Below, in pieces: positions 38,492 through 48,429 of a stretch of DNA of 64,000 nt; positions within the stretch are counted from its first letter, which is position 1, and each line of letters starts with the position of its first letter. Both the position numbers and the translations under genes were made by a program. This DNA comes from Rhodopseudomonas sp. (GTDB lineage Bacteria > Pseudomonadota > Alphaproteobacteria > Rhizobiales > Xanthobacteraceae), in assembly GCA_016124795.1 (NCBI GenBank), contig WGNB01000035.1, forward strand, positions 1-64,000. The letters are read 5' to 3'. The notes beneath the pieces are model-generated. The model made no database searches and had not been told where the DNA came from. It saw only the letters and a program-made list of their open reading frames with translations.

Positions 38492-40108
38492 TCAGGCGGC
38501 CCGAGTCAGATCGGCCGATTCCGCTCCGCTTTCCTGCGCCTGCTCCTGGGGCTCCGCCTCGGCCAGCTCTTCGCCATCCTCGCCTTTCGCATCGCCGGCA
38601 AGCTGGAAGAACGCAACCCGATCGGTCATTTCGGTTGACTGCTGATCGAGCGATTTGGCGGTCGCCGCATTTTCCTCGACCAGCGCCGAGTTCTGCTGGG
38701 TCATCTCATCGAGCTGCGTCAAAGCCTGCCGGACCTCGTCAATACCATTAGCCTGGGCGCCGGCGGTCGCCGCGATCTCGGCGACGATGTCCGACACCTG
38801 ACGGATCGATTCGACGATGTCGTTCAGCGCGACGCCGGTGCGATTGACCAATTCGACGCCATTGACGACCTGACGCGAACTATTCCCGATCAGCCCGGTG
38901 ATATCCTTGGCGGCCTGCGACGAGCGTTGCGCCAGACTGCGCACTTCGGTGGCGACGACCGCAAAGCCACGACCGGCCTCGCCGGCGCGCGCCGCTTCCA
39001 CCGCGGCGTTCAGCGCCAGCAGGTTGGTTTGACGGGCGATCTCGTCAATCACGTCGATGATTTCGGCAATCTTATGCGACGACCCTTCGATCTCGGCCAT
39101 GGCGGCGACGGCGTCGGCCACAACCGCACCGCTGCCGTCCGCGGTCTGCCGCATGGCGCCGGTCAATTGATTGGCCCGCTGCGCGTTGTCAGCGTTCTGC
39201 CGCACCGTCGTGGCGATCCGGTCGAGCGATGCCGTGGTCCTTTCCAGGCCGACCGCCTGATCCTCGGTGCGCTGCGACAGATCGGTCGTACTGTTGGCGA
39301 TCTCGGCGGCGGCCGAAGACACGTCATTGGCGGCCGAACGGATACCCGACACGGTGTCGTCGAGCGACGAACGGGTACGCTCCAGCGAGACCAGCAACCG
39401 CCCGAGTTCGTCGCGCCGTTTGGTCGCGATCGCGGTGGTGAAATTGCCCTCGGCGATATCCTCGGAGATTTTGACCGCATAGCGGATCGGCTTGCTCAAC
39501 GACGCTGCCATCATGATGGCGGCGGCAAGACCCGCCGCGACCGCGACCGCGCCGATGATCAACAGACTGATCTTGGCCCTGGCGGCTTCACTCTGCGCCG
39601 CCGCGCTGAAATTGGCGCCATAAACGCTGGCGTTGCCCGCCACCATGTCGATGGCGTCGCCGAGACTGCTACCGGCATCGACCACGCTCTGCGGGTCCGG
39701 CAAGGCCGCCTTGTCGGCGTCCCCTGCTTTGAGAAACGCCGACGCCGCCTTATGCCAGTCCTCGGCCATCGGCAGAATCGTGTCGATGCCGTCATTGAAA
39801 CCGTCGGCCTTGGCCATCTGGCGCTTCAGCGTTGCCACGTCATTGGCCAACGTCGTCATGAAATAATCGAACTGACCGCTGTCGACTTCGGCATCGTGCA
39901 GCAGGATCGTCTTTTCGACCTGACCGCGCATCTTGGCGACGTTGATCTGCAACGTGCGCGCCGAATTGGTCGCCATCATCGGACCGTCATAGAGGCCGAC
40001 CACCAGCGAGCTGGTCGACGAAATCAGCACGTAAGCGTAGCCGGTCACTGCCGCCATCAGCAGCACGACGGCGCTAAAGGCAGCCAGCAATTTAGTACGT
40101 ATCGACAT
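38492..40108 (-). CDS. Methyl-accepting chemotaxis protein (MCP-4)
   Basis: 538 residues from ATG 40108, preceded by GGGAGG; the frame upstream has no ribosome site. First helix [22 protein letters not shown], a 4-helix-bundle-like sensor (about 35-185), second helix near 187-208, HAMP ([23 protein letters not shown]), and the conserved signalling tip. It differs from the other three in the methylation-helix region. No terminal pentapeptide. First gene of the four-MCP block. The 40109-40403 gap before miaA is AT-richer with no gene. Confidence 0.94.
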   Translation of the reverse strand: MSIRTKLLAAFSAVVLLMAAVTGYAYVLISSTSSLVVGLYDGPMMATNSARTLQINVAKMRGQVEKTILLHDAEVDSGQFDYFMTTLANDVATLKRQMAKADGFNDGIDTILPMAEDWHKAASAFLKAGDADKAALPDPQSVVDAGSSLGDAIDMVAGNASVYGANFSAAAQSEAARAKISLLIIGAVAVAAGLAAAIMMAASLSKPIRYAVKISEDIAEGNFTTAIATKRRDELGRLLVSLERTRSSLDDTVSGIRSAANDVSSAAAEIANSTTDLSQRTEDQAVGLERTTASLDRIATTVRQNADNAQRANQLTGAMRQTADGSGAVVADAVAAMAEIEGSSHKIAEIIDVIDEIARQTNLLALNAAVEAARAGEAGRGFAVVATEVRSLAQRSSQAAKDITGLIGNSSRQVVNGVELVNRTGVALNDIVESIRQVSDIVAEIAATAGAQANGIDEVRQALTQLDEMTQQNSALVEENAATAKSLDQQSTEMTDRVAFFQLAGDAKGEDGEELAEAEPQEQAQESGAESADLTRAA

Positions 40109-40403
40109 CGGCCCTCCCGGTATGCGCTCGGGGCTTCCCGCCGGCAATTACACGGACCGCGCCTAATTGCCTGGCTACGTTGCCACGCATCGAACGCGCG
40201 GCAACTCCCACGATAAGTTAACAGTGGCGGCAATCGTTTTATAAACCACTAAAGAATGGCGGAAATTGATGCATCTTCAGTTGTTAATCTAGGTTAGGTT
40301 TTACGCCGCAATCCTGGTTGCATTGCAGCAAGCGCGCACAAAGCCGCGTTGCGGAGGCGCATTATACCGACATTCGGCTGCCGATGATTTTGTGCAGTGC
40401 GGA

Positions 40404-41324
40404 TTAAAAGGCAGCATGCGCTTGCGCCGGCGTCATCGCCATCCAGTCTTTCATCTGACCGCGGAACCAGGTCAGTTGACGTTTGGCGTAACGGCGCGTG
40501 TCCATGATCGAACCTTCGGCGGCTTCCTCGAGCGACAATTCGCCATTCAGATGGCGGATCAGCCAGGGCACGCCATGCGCCTTCATCGCCGGCAACAACG
40601 GATTGAGTTGACGTTCGCGCAAGGCGCGGACTTCCTCAAGCGCGCCCTGTTCGAGCATGATGCCGAACCGCTTCTCGATCTTGGCCACCAGATCCTTGCG
40701 CTCGGAGGTAACGAAGATCTTGGCGGCGCGGGCCGGGTCGAGCAAGGGCGGCAAGCTTTCTTTATGCCAGTCGCTCAGCGAACGGCCGGTCGCCAGCACC
40801 ACCTCGAGGGCGCGCGCGATCCGCGTTCGATCGAGCGGCATCAGCCGCGCGGCCGTGACCGGATCGCGTTCCGTCAGTTCGGCGTAAAGCGGCGCGACGC
40901 CGTCACGTTCAAGCCGGTCGCGAACATCGTCGCGGATCGGCGCCGGAATCGTCGGCACTGCGGCCAGACCTTCGGTAAGCGCTTTGAAATAAAGCCCGGT
41001 GCCACCGACCACGATCGGAATGCGGCCATCGGCCACAATGACGGACAGAGCGGCGGCCACATCCGCGAGCCAACGTCCGGTCGAATAGATCTCGCCGGCA
41101 TCGACCTCGCCGTACAACCAATGCGGCACACGCGACTCTTCCTCCGGCGATGGCCTGGCGGTGATGATCCGCAATCCGGCGTAGACCTGCATCGAATCGG
41201 CATTAATGATCGCGCCGCCGAGCTTCTCGGCGAGCGTAATCGCCAGCGCCGACTTGCCGCTGGCGGTCGGACCGGCGATAAGCACCGATTGATAGCCACC
41301 TGATTGATCAAGCCCCGGCAACAT
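40404..41324 (-). CDS. miaA: tRNA dimethylallyltransferase
   Basis: 306 residues from ATG 41324; an open frame further upstream is antisense to serB. P-loop [11 protein letters not shown] (about 18-28), [12 protein letters not shown], the [14 protein letters not shown] motif near 105, and the C-terminal [11 protein letters not shown] substrate motif. Transfers a prenyl group to A37 of tRNAs reading UNN codons. Its start codon is only 3 bp from the divergent serB start, leaving no room for separate 5' leaders. Confidence 0.95.
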   Translation of the reverse strand: MLPGLDQSGGYQSVLIAGPTASGKSALAITLAEKLGGAIINADSMQVYAGLRIITARPSPEEESRVPHWLYGEVDAGEIYSTGRWLADVAAALSVIVADGRIPIVVGGTGLYFKALTEGLAAVPTIPAPIRDDVRDRLERDGVAPLYAELTERDPVTAARLMPLDRTRIARALEVVLATGRSLSDWHKESLPPLLDPARAAKIFVTSERKDLVAKIEKRFGIMLEQGALEEVRALRERQLNPLLPAMKAHGVPWLIRHLNGELSLEEAAEGSIMDTRRYAKRQLTWFRGQMKDWMAMTPAQAHAAF

Positions 41325-41327
41325 CGA

Positions 41328-42239
41328 ATGACCCAACCCGCTCCCCGATCCCAGTCTCACGTCGCCACCCTGATCGCGGCGCCCGGCGGACTGACCGCCG
41401 ACGCCGTGGCGCTCGCCGGCCCCGCCCTGCCTGGCGCGGCCGCGCCGCACTGGCTCTGCTCCGGCACCGCCGCCGATATTCCCTTTAGCTTACCGGCGGA
41501 TGGCGACCAACGGGCGCTGGCCGACGGTTTGCGCCTGCGATTGCCGGGGGCCGACGTCGTTATCCAGCCTGCCGGCAACCGCCGCAAGAAGTTGTTTCTC
41601 GCCGATATGGACTCCACCATGATCGGCCAGGAATGCATCGATGAACTGGCGGCCTTTGTCGGCCTGAAGGATCACGTCGCGGCGATTACCGAACGCGCGA
41701 TGCGCGGCGAAATCGCCTTCGAGCCGGCGCTGCGGGAGCGCGTCGCGCTATTGAAGGGATTGCCCGTTACCGTCGTCGACGAGGTCATCGCCAAACACAT
41801 TACGCTGACACCGGGCGGCCGAACGCTGATCGCCACCATGCGCGCGCATGGCGGTTACACCTGCCTGGTGTCCGGCGGCTTCACCCTTTTCACCGACCGG
41901 ATCGCGGCGATGATCGGCTTTGACGAAACCCGCGCCAATGCGCTGGTCATCGACGGCGACAAGCTCGGCGGTCTGGTTCGCGAACCGATCTTCGGTCGCG
42001 AGAGCAAGCGCGCCGCCCTGATCGAATTGCGCGCGCGGCTGGGCATCGCCGAAAACGACACGATGGCGACCGGCGACGGCGCCAACGACCTCTCGATGAT
42101 CGCGGAAGCCGGTTTCGGCGTCGCCTACCACGCCAAACCGAAGGTCGCCGAAGCCGCACCGGCGCGTATCGAGCACGGCGACCTCACCGCGCTCCTGTAT
42201 GTGCAGGGCTATCGACGCGACGAATTTGTCGAAGGCTAG
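41328..42239 (+). CDS. serB: Phosphoserine phosphatase
   Basis: 303 residues. HAD-family: motif [14 protein letters not shown] (nucleophile Asp in DMDST, about 91-103), motif II SGGFTLF near 178, motif III/IV Lys and [10 protein letters not shown] near 252. An N-terminal region of about 85 residues precedes the HAD core, as in many proteobacterial SerB. Releases serine from phosphoserine, the last step of serine synthesis. Start at ATG 41328 is head-to-head with miaA; a start upstream would overlap miaA. Confidence 0.94.
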   Translation: MTQPAPRSQSHVATLIAAPGGLTADAVALAGPALPGAAAPHWLCSGTAADIPFSLPADGDQRALADGLRLRLPGADVVIQPAGNRRKKLFLADMDSTMIGQECIDELAAFVGLKDHVAAITERAMRGEIAFEPALRERVALLKGLPVTVVDEVIAKHITLTPGGRTLIATMRAHGGYTCLVSGGFTLFTDRIAAMIGFDETRANALVIDGDKLGGLVREPIFGRESKRAALIELRARLGIAENDTMATGDGANDLSMIAEAGFGVAYHAKPKVAEAAPARIEHGDLTALLYVQGYRRDEFVEG

Positions 42240-42245
42240 GCTTCT

Positions 42246-42271
42246 CCCTCTCCCCGCGAAGGGGGAGAGGG
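42246..42271. terminator. Hairpin between convergent serB and Do-type protease gene
   Basis: CCCTCTCCCC-GCGAAG-GGGGAGAGGG is a 10-bp perfect stem between the two stops (42239 and 42278). It resembles the short GGGGAGAGGG-type extragenic repeats I remember from Bradyrhizobium-related genomes. It likely serves as a shared 3' end. Confidence 0.6.
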
Positions 42272-42277
42272 TCGAAA

Positions 42278-43774
42278 CTACTGAAGCGACAGGGCCACGA
42301 AGCTGGGATCGCCCTCGGGCGACACCACCAGCAGCACGACCGCCTTCTTGCCGTCCTTCTTGAGTTGCTCGATCCGCTGCTGCAAATCGGCGGCGTTGCT
42401 CACCGGTTGCTGCTGGACTTCGGCGATCACCATGCCAGCCGCCAGCCGTTTCTCGGCCGCCGGCGAATCCGGCTCGACGCTGGTAATCAAAACGCCCTTC
42501 ACTTTATCCTTGATCTTGTACTTCTTGCGCAAATCGACGCTGAGATTGGCCAGATCGAGGCCGAGCGCTTTCTTGATCACCGGCTTTTCTTCCGGCGTGT
42601 CCTTCTTCGGCGTCAGCGCCGCCTGCTTCTCGCCGTCATCGAGCCGGCCAAGCTTGACGGTCTTGGTTTCTTCCTTGCCCTTGCGGATGACCACGACCGC
42701 GACATCCTTGCCGACCGCGGTCTCGGCGACGATCTTGGGCAGATCGCGCATCTCCTTGATGTCCTTGCCGTCGAACTTGACGACGACGTCGCCTGGCTCG
42801 ATGCCGGCCGGCTTGGCCGGCCCCTTATCGTCGATGCCGGCGATCAACGCGCCGCGCGCCGGCTTGATGTTGAGGCTGTCGGCGATCTCGTCGGTGACCT
42901 GCTGAATGCGCACGCCGAGCCAACCGCGCCGCACTTCCTTGTATTTGCGCAGTTGGTCGATCACCCCGACCACGGTCTTCGAAGGCACCGCGAAGCCGAT
43001 GCCGATCGAACCGCCCGACGGCGAGATGATCGCGGTGTTGACGCCGATGACATCGCCATCGAGATTGAACAGCGGACCGCCGGAGTTACCGCGATTGATC
43101 GCGGCGTCGGTCTGAATGTAATTGTCGTAAGGACCGGACTGGATATCGCGGTTGCGCGCCGACACGATGCCGGCCGTGACGGTTCCGCCGAGACTGAACG
43201 GGTTGCCAATCGCCACCACCCATTCGCCAAGCCGCAATTTATCGCTGTCGCCGAATTTGACCGCCTTCAGCGGCTTGGTCGGCGTTACTTTCAACAAGGC
43301 CAGGTCGCTCTTCTTGTCGGTGCCGACCAACTGAGCCTTGAGCGTGGTGCCATCGTTGAGGATGACATTGACTTCATCGGCATCGGCGATGACGTGATTA
43401 TTGGTCACCACATAGCCGGACGGATCGATGATGAAGCCGGAGCCGAGCGAATTGACCCGGCGCGGCGTCGGCGCATTGCCGTTCGGCGCGCCCGGCGCGC
43501 CGCGCTTGTTCTTGAAGAACTCGTCGAAGAATTCCTCGAACGGCGATCCCGGCGGCAGTTGCGGCATTTCGCCTTTGCTGATGTCGACGGTCTGCTTGGT
43601 GGAAATATTGACGACCGCGTCGATCACCTGCTCGGCTACGTCGGCGATGGCTTCCGGCCCGCGCGCCTGCGCTGGGCCGGTCAGAAGCGGCCAGGCGATG
43701 GCCGCGACGGCGACCATCGGCAAGATGCTGCGAACGCGGGAACGAACGAATGTCGCGGAAAAGAGTGCGCCCAT
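42278..43774 (-). CDS. Do/DegP-type periplasmic serine protease
   Basis: 498 residues with a signal peptide (about 1-37, ...TGPAQA). The trypsin-like domain has the triad His in VVTNNHVIADADEV, Asp in KKSDLALLKV and Ser in INRGNSGGPLFN. Two PDZ domains follow (about 275-365 and 400-490). It degrades or refolds damaged envelope proteins. A Gly/Pro/Asn insert (GAPGAPNGNAPTPR) occupies the LA-loop region. Upstream of the HflKC genes on opposite reading order; the 43775-44000 gap shows no gene. Confidence 0.95.
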   Translation of the reverse strand: MGALFSATFVRSRVRSILPMVAVAAIAWPLLTGPAQARGPEAIADVAEQVIDAVVNISTKQTVDISKGEMPQLPPGSPFEEFFDEFFKNKRGAPGAPNGNAPTPRRVNSLGSGFIIDPSGYVVTNNHVIADADEVNVILNDGTTLKAQLVGTDKKSDLALLKVTPTKPLKAVKFGDSDKLRLGEWVVAIGNPFSLGGTVTAGIVSARNRDIQSGPYDNYIQTDAAINRGNSGGPLFNLDGDVIGVNTAIISPSGGSIGIGFAVPSKTVVGVIDQLRKYKEVRRGWLGVRIQQVTDEIADSLNIKPARGALIAGIDDKGPAKPAGIEPGDVVVKFDGKDIKEMRDLPKIVAETAVGKDVAVVVIRKGKEETKTVKLGRLDDGEKQAALTPKKDTPEEKPVIKKALGLDLANLSVDLRKKYKIKDKVKGVLITSVEPDSPAAEKRLAAGMVIAEVQQQPVSNAADLQQRIEQLKKDGKKAVVLLVVSPEGDPSFVALSLQ

Positions 43775-44000
43775 GGGCGTCGATTCTCCTGGAAAATGCG
43801 GCCGGACACGACAGTGCCGCCGACTTCACGGCGATTCAAGGGCCATCCTTGAACCTGCCATCAACACAATGCGAGCCTGATCGCCTATTCCGACGGACCC
43901 TGGCGCGGCTTTGCCACGCCGGCGCAGGCTACAAAGTCAGGGCGAACCCGCGATTGGACGGATTCGCCATCGAAATCGTCGGTTCCGCGGCATCTCCGCG

Positions 44001-44186
44001 CTAGCTACGCACCAGCCATACCAGAATAAGGCCAACTATGGCCGAGCCGATGCCGATGACGCGCAACGACGCATCCGGCGTTTCGCCGACGCTCTGCATC
44101 GCTTTTTTGGCCTCCGCCGGAAATGCGGCGAAGATCAAACCCTCGATGACAAAGACCAGTCCGAGCGCGGCCAGAAAATCGATCAT
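44001..44186 (-). CDS. DUF2065 family small membrane protein
   Basis: 61 residues with two hydrophobic helices (about 3-22 and 43-60) around a polar turn KKAMQSVGETPDASLRVIG. This matches DUF2065, a short protein often encoded beside hflC. It follows hflC by 18 bp on the same strand, so it is probably part of the hflKC operon. Function unknown. Confidence 0.85.
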   Translation of the reverse strand: MIDFLAALGLVFVIEGLIFAAFPAEAKKAMQSVGETPDASLRVIGIGSAIVGLILVWLVRS

Positions 44187-44204
44187 GCTGGCCGCGCCAC
44201 TTCG

Positions 44205-45122
44205 TTACTTCGCAACAGCCGGCGCCGCCACGGCCCCGGCCGGCTGCTCCAGCTTGCCCGACGGATCGTTGAAGTAGCGGAAGAAATTGGTGTCGGGCTT
44301 GAGCAACAGCCGGGTGTCGCCGGCCTTCAGACTGGCTTCATAAGCCTGCATCGAACGATAGAAGGCGAAGAAGTCCGGGTCCTTGTTGAAGGCGTCGGCG
44401 AAGATCTGGTTCCGGATCGCATCGCCCTCACCGCGAATCTGCTCTGATTTGGACGTCGCGTCGGCGATCAGGACCGTCACCTGACGGTCGGCCTTGGAAC
44501 GGATTTCCTGGGCCTGCTGGGCGCCCTGCGCGCGATACTCGGCCGCCTCGCGCTGACGGGCGGTCTGCATACGCTGATAGACCGCCTGGCTGTTCTGCTC
44601 CGGCAGGTCGGCGCGACGGATCCGGGCGTCGACCACCTCGATCCCGTAATTGGCCGCCTCCTGATCGATCAGCCCGCGGATCCGCGACATCAGATTGGCG
44701 CGCTCGTCACGCACCACCTGAATGAAGGTCGCCTCACCGAGAACCCGGCGCAGGGCCGAATTGAGCAGGATGTTCAGCTGGGAGTCCGCAGCGGTCTTCG
44801 AGCCGAGCGTCTGGTAGAAACGCAGCGGGTCCTTGATCCGGTAGCGCGCGAAAGCATCGACGACCAACCGCTTTTGGTCCGACGCGATGACTTCCTGCGC
44901 CGGCGCTTCGAGATCGAGAATGCGCTTGTCGATCGCCAGCACATTGTCGACGAACGGCAGCTTGACGTGCAGGCCCGGTTCGCTGACCACCCGCACCACC
45001 TTGCCCAGCCGCACCACCAGCGCCTGCTGGGTCTGGTAGACCGTGAACAAAGACGAATAGCCGACGATCAGAGCCACGCCGACCAGGACGGCGAGAACGC
45101 CGCCGATAAAATTAAGCCTCAT
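44205..45122 (-). CDS. hflC: HflC, SPFH-domain regulator of FtsH
   Basis: 305 residues. One N-terminal transmembrane helix (about 5-25), then an SPFH/band-7 domain (VVRLGKVVRVVSEPGLHVKLPFVDNV, about 35-230) and a helical tail. Forms with HflK a periplasm-facing ring that modulates the FtsH protease. The start overlaps hflK's stop by 4 bp. Confidence 0.95.
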   Translation of the reverse strand: MRLNFIGGVLAVLVGVALIVGYSSLFTVYQTQQALVVRLGKVVRVVSEPGLHVKLPFVDNVLAIDKRILDLEAPAQEVIASDQKRLVVDAFARYRIKDPLRFYQTLGSKTAADSQLNILLNSALRRVLGEATFIQVVRDERANLMSRIRGLIDQEAANYGIEVVDARIRRADLPEQNSQAVYQRMQTARQREAAEYRAQGAQQAQEIRSKADRQVTVLIADATSKSEQIRGEGDAIRNQIFADAFNKDPDFFAFYRSMQAYEASLKAGDTRLLLKPDTNFFRYFNDPSGKLEQPAGAVAAPAVAK

Positions 45123-46270
45123 GGCTTGGCTCCCGTCTGCGAGTTGGACTGCGCCGACGGCGTCTTCGGCATCAATTCGTTGAGCGGCAGATACGGCACC
45201 ACGCCACCGGAACCGCCACGGCCGGAATCCATGATGATCTTGTTGGAGCCGCCGAGCACGCGCTCCATCGTTTCAAGATACATGCGCTCGCGGGTCACCG
45301 CCGGCGCCTTCTTGTACTGCGCATAGATTTGCAGGAAGCGCGAGGTTTCACCGGTGGCCTGGGCCACGGTCTGCGATTTGTAGGCTTCCGCCGCCTGCGT
45401 GATCTTGGCGACGTTACCGCGCGCCTGCGGCACCACGCGGTTGGCGTAAGTCTGGCCTTCGTTCACCGAACGATCGAGATCGATACGTGCGGCCTGAACG
45501 TCGCGGAAAGCATCGATCACCTGCTTGGGCGGATCGACCTTCTGCAACTGGACCTGCGTCACCTGAATGCCGGCGCCGTAATTATCCAGCGTCGTCTGCA
45601 TCAGATTCTGCACCGCCGCTTCGGTGGTCTGGCGCGCGCCGGTCAGGATCGGCTCGATATCGGCACGGCCGATAACTTCGCGCATCGCGCTCTCGGCGAC
45701 CGCTTTGACGGTGCCTTCGGGATTTTGAATGTTGAACAGGTAATCGCCGACGCCATTCGGCTTGATCTTCCACAGCACCGCGAAATCGACATCGACGATG
45801 TTTTCGTCGCCGGTCAGCATCAGGCTTTCTTCGGGCACCTCGCGCGGGGCGATGCGGCGGCCTTCCTCGACCTGACGCATGCCGATGTCGATCTTGTTGA
45901 TGCGCAGCGCCTTCGGCGTCAGCACGGTCTCGATCGGATACGGCAGATGGTAGTTGAGGCCCGGCTGGACCTCGCGCACGTCCTTGCCGAAGCGCAAAAC
46001 GACGCCGAGCTCATCCGGCTCGACCTTGAAGAAGCCGGAAAATCCCCACAGGGCCACCGCGCCAAGCAGCAGCAGGGCGACGCCCTTGCCACCCAGATTG
46101 CCAGGCAGAACGCCGCGCAATTTGTCCTGTCCACGGCGCAGCATTTCTTCCAGATCGGGCGGGTTAGGACCCGACGATTGCGGACCGGAGCCCCACGGCC
46201 CCTTGCCGCCGCCAGACCCCCATGGTCCGCCGCCGCCACCGCTTCCGCCGCCTTGATTGCTCCATGGCAT
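45119..46270 (-). CDS. hflK: HflK, SPFH-domain partner of HflC
   Basis: 383 residues. A Gly/Pro/Trp-rich cytoplasmic N-terminus (about 1-60) typical of HflK, one helix GVALLLLGAVALWGFSGFF, then the band-7 domain (GVVLRFGKDVREVQPGLNYHLPYPIE) and helical C-terminus. Co-translated with hflC. The 125-bp gap upstream to folA holds no gene. Confidence 0.95.
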   Translation of the reverse strand: MPWSNQGGGSGGGGGPWGSGGGKGPWGSGPQSSGPNPPDLEEMLRRGQDKLRGVLPGNLGGKGVALLLLGAVALWGFSGFFKVEPDELGVVLRFGKDVREVQPGLNYHLPYPIETVLTPKALRINKIDIGMRQVEEGRRIAPREVPEESLMLTGDENIVDVDFAVLWKIKPNGVGDYLFNIQNPEGTVKAVAESAMREVIGRADIEPILTGARQTTEAAVQNLMQTTLDNYGAGIQVTQVQLQKVDPPKQVIDAFRDVQAARIDLDRSVNEGQTYANRVVPQARGNVAKITQAAEAYKSQTVAQATGETSRFLQIYAQYKKAPAVTRERMYLETMERVLGGSNKIIMDSGRGGSGGVVPYLPLNELMPKTPSAQSNSQTGAKP

Positions 46271-46395
46271 CTGAATTCTCTCCCGGGCGCCGGGGCTTTA
46301 AGGGCCGGCCTGCCTATGTCGAGGGGGGTTATAGGGGAGGCAAAGCCCCGTTACAACGCGCTGTCATGCCGCGCCTTACCGGCGATTAGTCTCAA

Positions 46396-46899
46396 TTACC
46401 GCCTCAAATAAGTCGCGACCGTGAAACTGGCGCTGTCGTGAGGCCCGGCATCGTAGAATTGCCGGCTGGATTCATGCCACTCCCTGGCGTCGATCGGCGG
46501 AAACAAGGTGTCGCCCTCCGGGCTGGCATGGACATGGGTAATCTCGAGGCGCTGCGCAAGCGGCATGGTGGCCGAAAACACGCCGCTGCCGCCGATCACC
46601 ATGATCTCGTCGATGCCCCGCGCCTTGGCATCCTCGCGCGCGTAGCCAAGCGCCGCATCGAGGCTGGTCGCCAGAACGCCGCCCGGCACCGCGAAGCCGA
46701 GATCATGGGTCATCACGATATTGGTCCGGCCCGGCAGAGGCTTGCCGATCGACTCATATGTCTTGCGACCCATGACGACCGGCTTGTTGATCGTCAACGC
46801 GCGGAAATGTTTCAGGTCGGATCGCAAATGCCACGGCATCTGGCCGTCACGGCCGATGACGTTATTTTCCGCGACGGCGGCGACCAGCACGATCTTCAT
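46396..46899 (-). CDS. folA: Dihydrofolate reductase
   Basis: 167 residues. Signature VIGRDGQMPWHLRSDLKHF (about 15-33) and GRKTYESIGKPLPGR; the catalytic acid is Asp in SDLKHF. Reduces dihydrofolate produced by the thymidylate synthase encoded two genes upstream. The ATG overlaps the stop of the GNAT gene by 4 bp, so thyA, GNAT and folA form one coupled operon. Confidence 0.96.
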   Translation of the reverse strand: MKIVLVAAVAENNVIGRDGQMPWHLRSDLKHFRALTINKPVVMGRKTYESIGKPLPGRTNIVMTHDLGFAVPGGVLATSLDAALGYAREDAKARGIDEIMVIGGSGVFSATMPLAQRLEITHVHASPEGDTLFPPIDAREWHESSRQFYDAGPHDSASFTVATYLRR

Positions 46900-47399
46900 G
46901 AGACGGCATCCTCAACCGCGAAACGCGCGAGCGCCGGTCCGCTCAACCGGCAGATTTTCCACTCGTCCAGCACCTGCGCGCCGACTGAGCGATAAAAAGC
47001 GATCGACGGCGCATTCCAGTCAAGCACCGACCATTCGAAGCGCGCCAGTCCGTCATCGATACAGCGTTGCGCCAGCCGCGCCATCAGCGCCTTGCCAATC
47101 CCCCGCCCGCGAAACGACGGCCGGATGAACAGGTCTTCGAGATAGATGCCGTGACGACCGCGGAAGGTCGAGAAATTGAAGAACCAGATCGCCATGCCGA
47201 CGGCTTCGCCATCCCATTCGGCGATATCGCAGAACACCCGTGGCGTCGGGCCAAACAGCGCCGCGGAAATTGTACCGGGCGTCGCGTCGACTTCGGCGCC
47301 GAGCTTTTCATAATCGGCCAGTTCGCGCACCAGATCGAAGATCAGCGTGCCGTCGGTCGGCCGTGCCGGACGGATCGCTACGCCCACCGCGCCACTCAT
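46896..47399 (-). CDS. GNAT-family N-acetyltransferase
   Basis: 167 residues with the acetyl-CoA-binding motif [26 protein letters not shown] (R-x-x-G-x-G/A) near 90-112, and motif [15 protein letters not shown] near 133. Similar overall to diamine (spermidine/spermine-like) acetyltransferases of proteobacteria, but substrate not provable. It is translationally coupled at both ends to thyA and folA, an unusual position for an acetyltransferase. Confidence 0.88.
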   Translation of the reverse strand: MSGAVGVAIRPARPTDGTLIFDLVRELADYEKLGAEVDATPGTISAALFGPTPRVFCDIAEWDGEAVGMAIWFFNFSTFRGRHGIYLEDLFIRPSFRGRGIGKALMARLAQRCIDDGLARFEWSVLDWNAPSIAFYRSVGAQVLDEWKICRLSGPALARFAVEDAVS

Positions 47400-48190
47400 A
47401 CCGCGACTGGCGCTTTGATGTGCGGATGCGCGTCGTAATTCTCGACCGTGAAATCGTCGAAGCGGAAGCTGAAAATATCCTTCACCGCCGGATTGATTGT
47501 AATCGACGGCAGCGCCTTCGGCGCCCGCGACAATTGCAGTTCAGCCTGTTCGATATGGTTGAGATAGAGATGCACGTCGCCGAATGAATGGATGAACTCG
47601 CCCGGCTTCAGCCCGGTCACCTGCGCCACCATCAAGGTCAGCAGCGCATAGGACGCGATGTTGAACGGCACGCCGAGAAAGACGTCGGCCGACCGCTGGT
47701 AGAGCTGGCACGACAATTTGCCGTTCGCGACATAGAACTGGAACAGGCAATGGCATGGCGGCAGCGCCATCTTGTCGACGTCGGCCGGATTCCAGGCGGT
47801 GACGATCAGCCGGCGCGAATCCGGATTGCGCTTGATCGCCGCGATCACATTGGCGATCTGGTCGATGGTGCTGCCATCCTTGGCCGGCCAGGACCGCCAC
47901 TGGTGACCGTAGACCGGGCCGAGGTCGCCGCGCTCGTCGGCCCATTCGTCCCAGATCCGCACCCCGTTGTCGTTCAGGTATTTGATGTTGGTGTCGCCGG
48001 CCAGAAACCACAACAATTCATAGATGATCGACTTCAGATGCAACTTCTTGGTGGTGGTGAGCGGAAAGCCGGCGGCGAGATCGAAGCGCATCTGATAGCC
48101 GAATACCGAGCGCGTGCCGGTGCCGGTACGGTCGTGCTTCTCGACGCCGCTCTTCAAGATATGGTCCACCAGATCGAGGTATTGGCGCAT
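47396..48190 (-). CDS. thyA: Thymidylate synthase
   Basis: 264 residues, the ThyA length. Nucleophile Cys in [12 protein letters not shown] near 145, folate/dUMP residues in [19 protein letters not shown], and HLYLNHIEQ. Makes dTMP from dUMP with methylenetetrahydrofolate. First gene of thyA-GNAT-folA. Confidence 0.97.
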   Translation of the reverse strand: MRQYLDLVDHILKSGVEKHDRTGTGTRSVFGYQMRFDLAAGFPLTTTKKLHLKSIIYELLWFLAGDTNIKYLNDNGVRIWDEWADERGDLGPVYGHQWRSWPAKDGSTIDQIANVIAAIKRNPDSRRLIVTAWNPADVDKMALPPCHCLFQFYVANGKLSCQLYQRSADVFLGVPFNIASYALLTLMVAQVTGLKPGEFIHSFGDVHLYLNHIEQAELQLSRAPKALPSITINPAVKDIFSFRFDDFTVENYDAHPHIKAPVAV

Positions 48191-48348
48191 TTTCCTGGCC
48201 CTTCCGACTCTCAGGCAAGATGGGGAAGTTTGGCCCGCCCGGCAACGGGCGACCGGCCTTTATCAACGGGCACCGGGGGCCGGAGCGGCTTACTCAGGCG
48301 GTGCGCGTTAATCGCCGTTAAGAACTGATTAATCAAAACCGCCGAAGG

Positions 48349-48364
48349 TTAATCGCCCATTAAC
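48349..48364 (+). promoter_or_regulatory. CtrA-type binding site
   Basis: TTAA-TCGCCCA-TTAAC exactly matches the CtrA consensus TTAA-N7-TTAAC of alphaproteobacteria. A second, imperfect copy (TTAA-N6-TTAA) lies at 48308-48321. Both are 66-120 bp upstream of the coiled-coil gene and upstream of thyA on the other strand. CtrA controls cell-cycle and motility promoters in this class. Confidence 0.6.
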
Positions 48365-48429
48365 GGCCATGATTCGGCGCGCGGGCGCGCGGAGAAACGA
48401 TCGCAACGGGACGGCACACCGGAACGCCA

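Noticed and set aside
42241-42275. Palindromic CTCCCTCTCCCC repeat as a mobile REP/BIME element
   Set aside because: Only one copy in the window and placed between convergent stops, so a terminator explains it; dispersal cannot be judged here.
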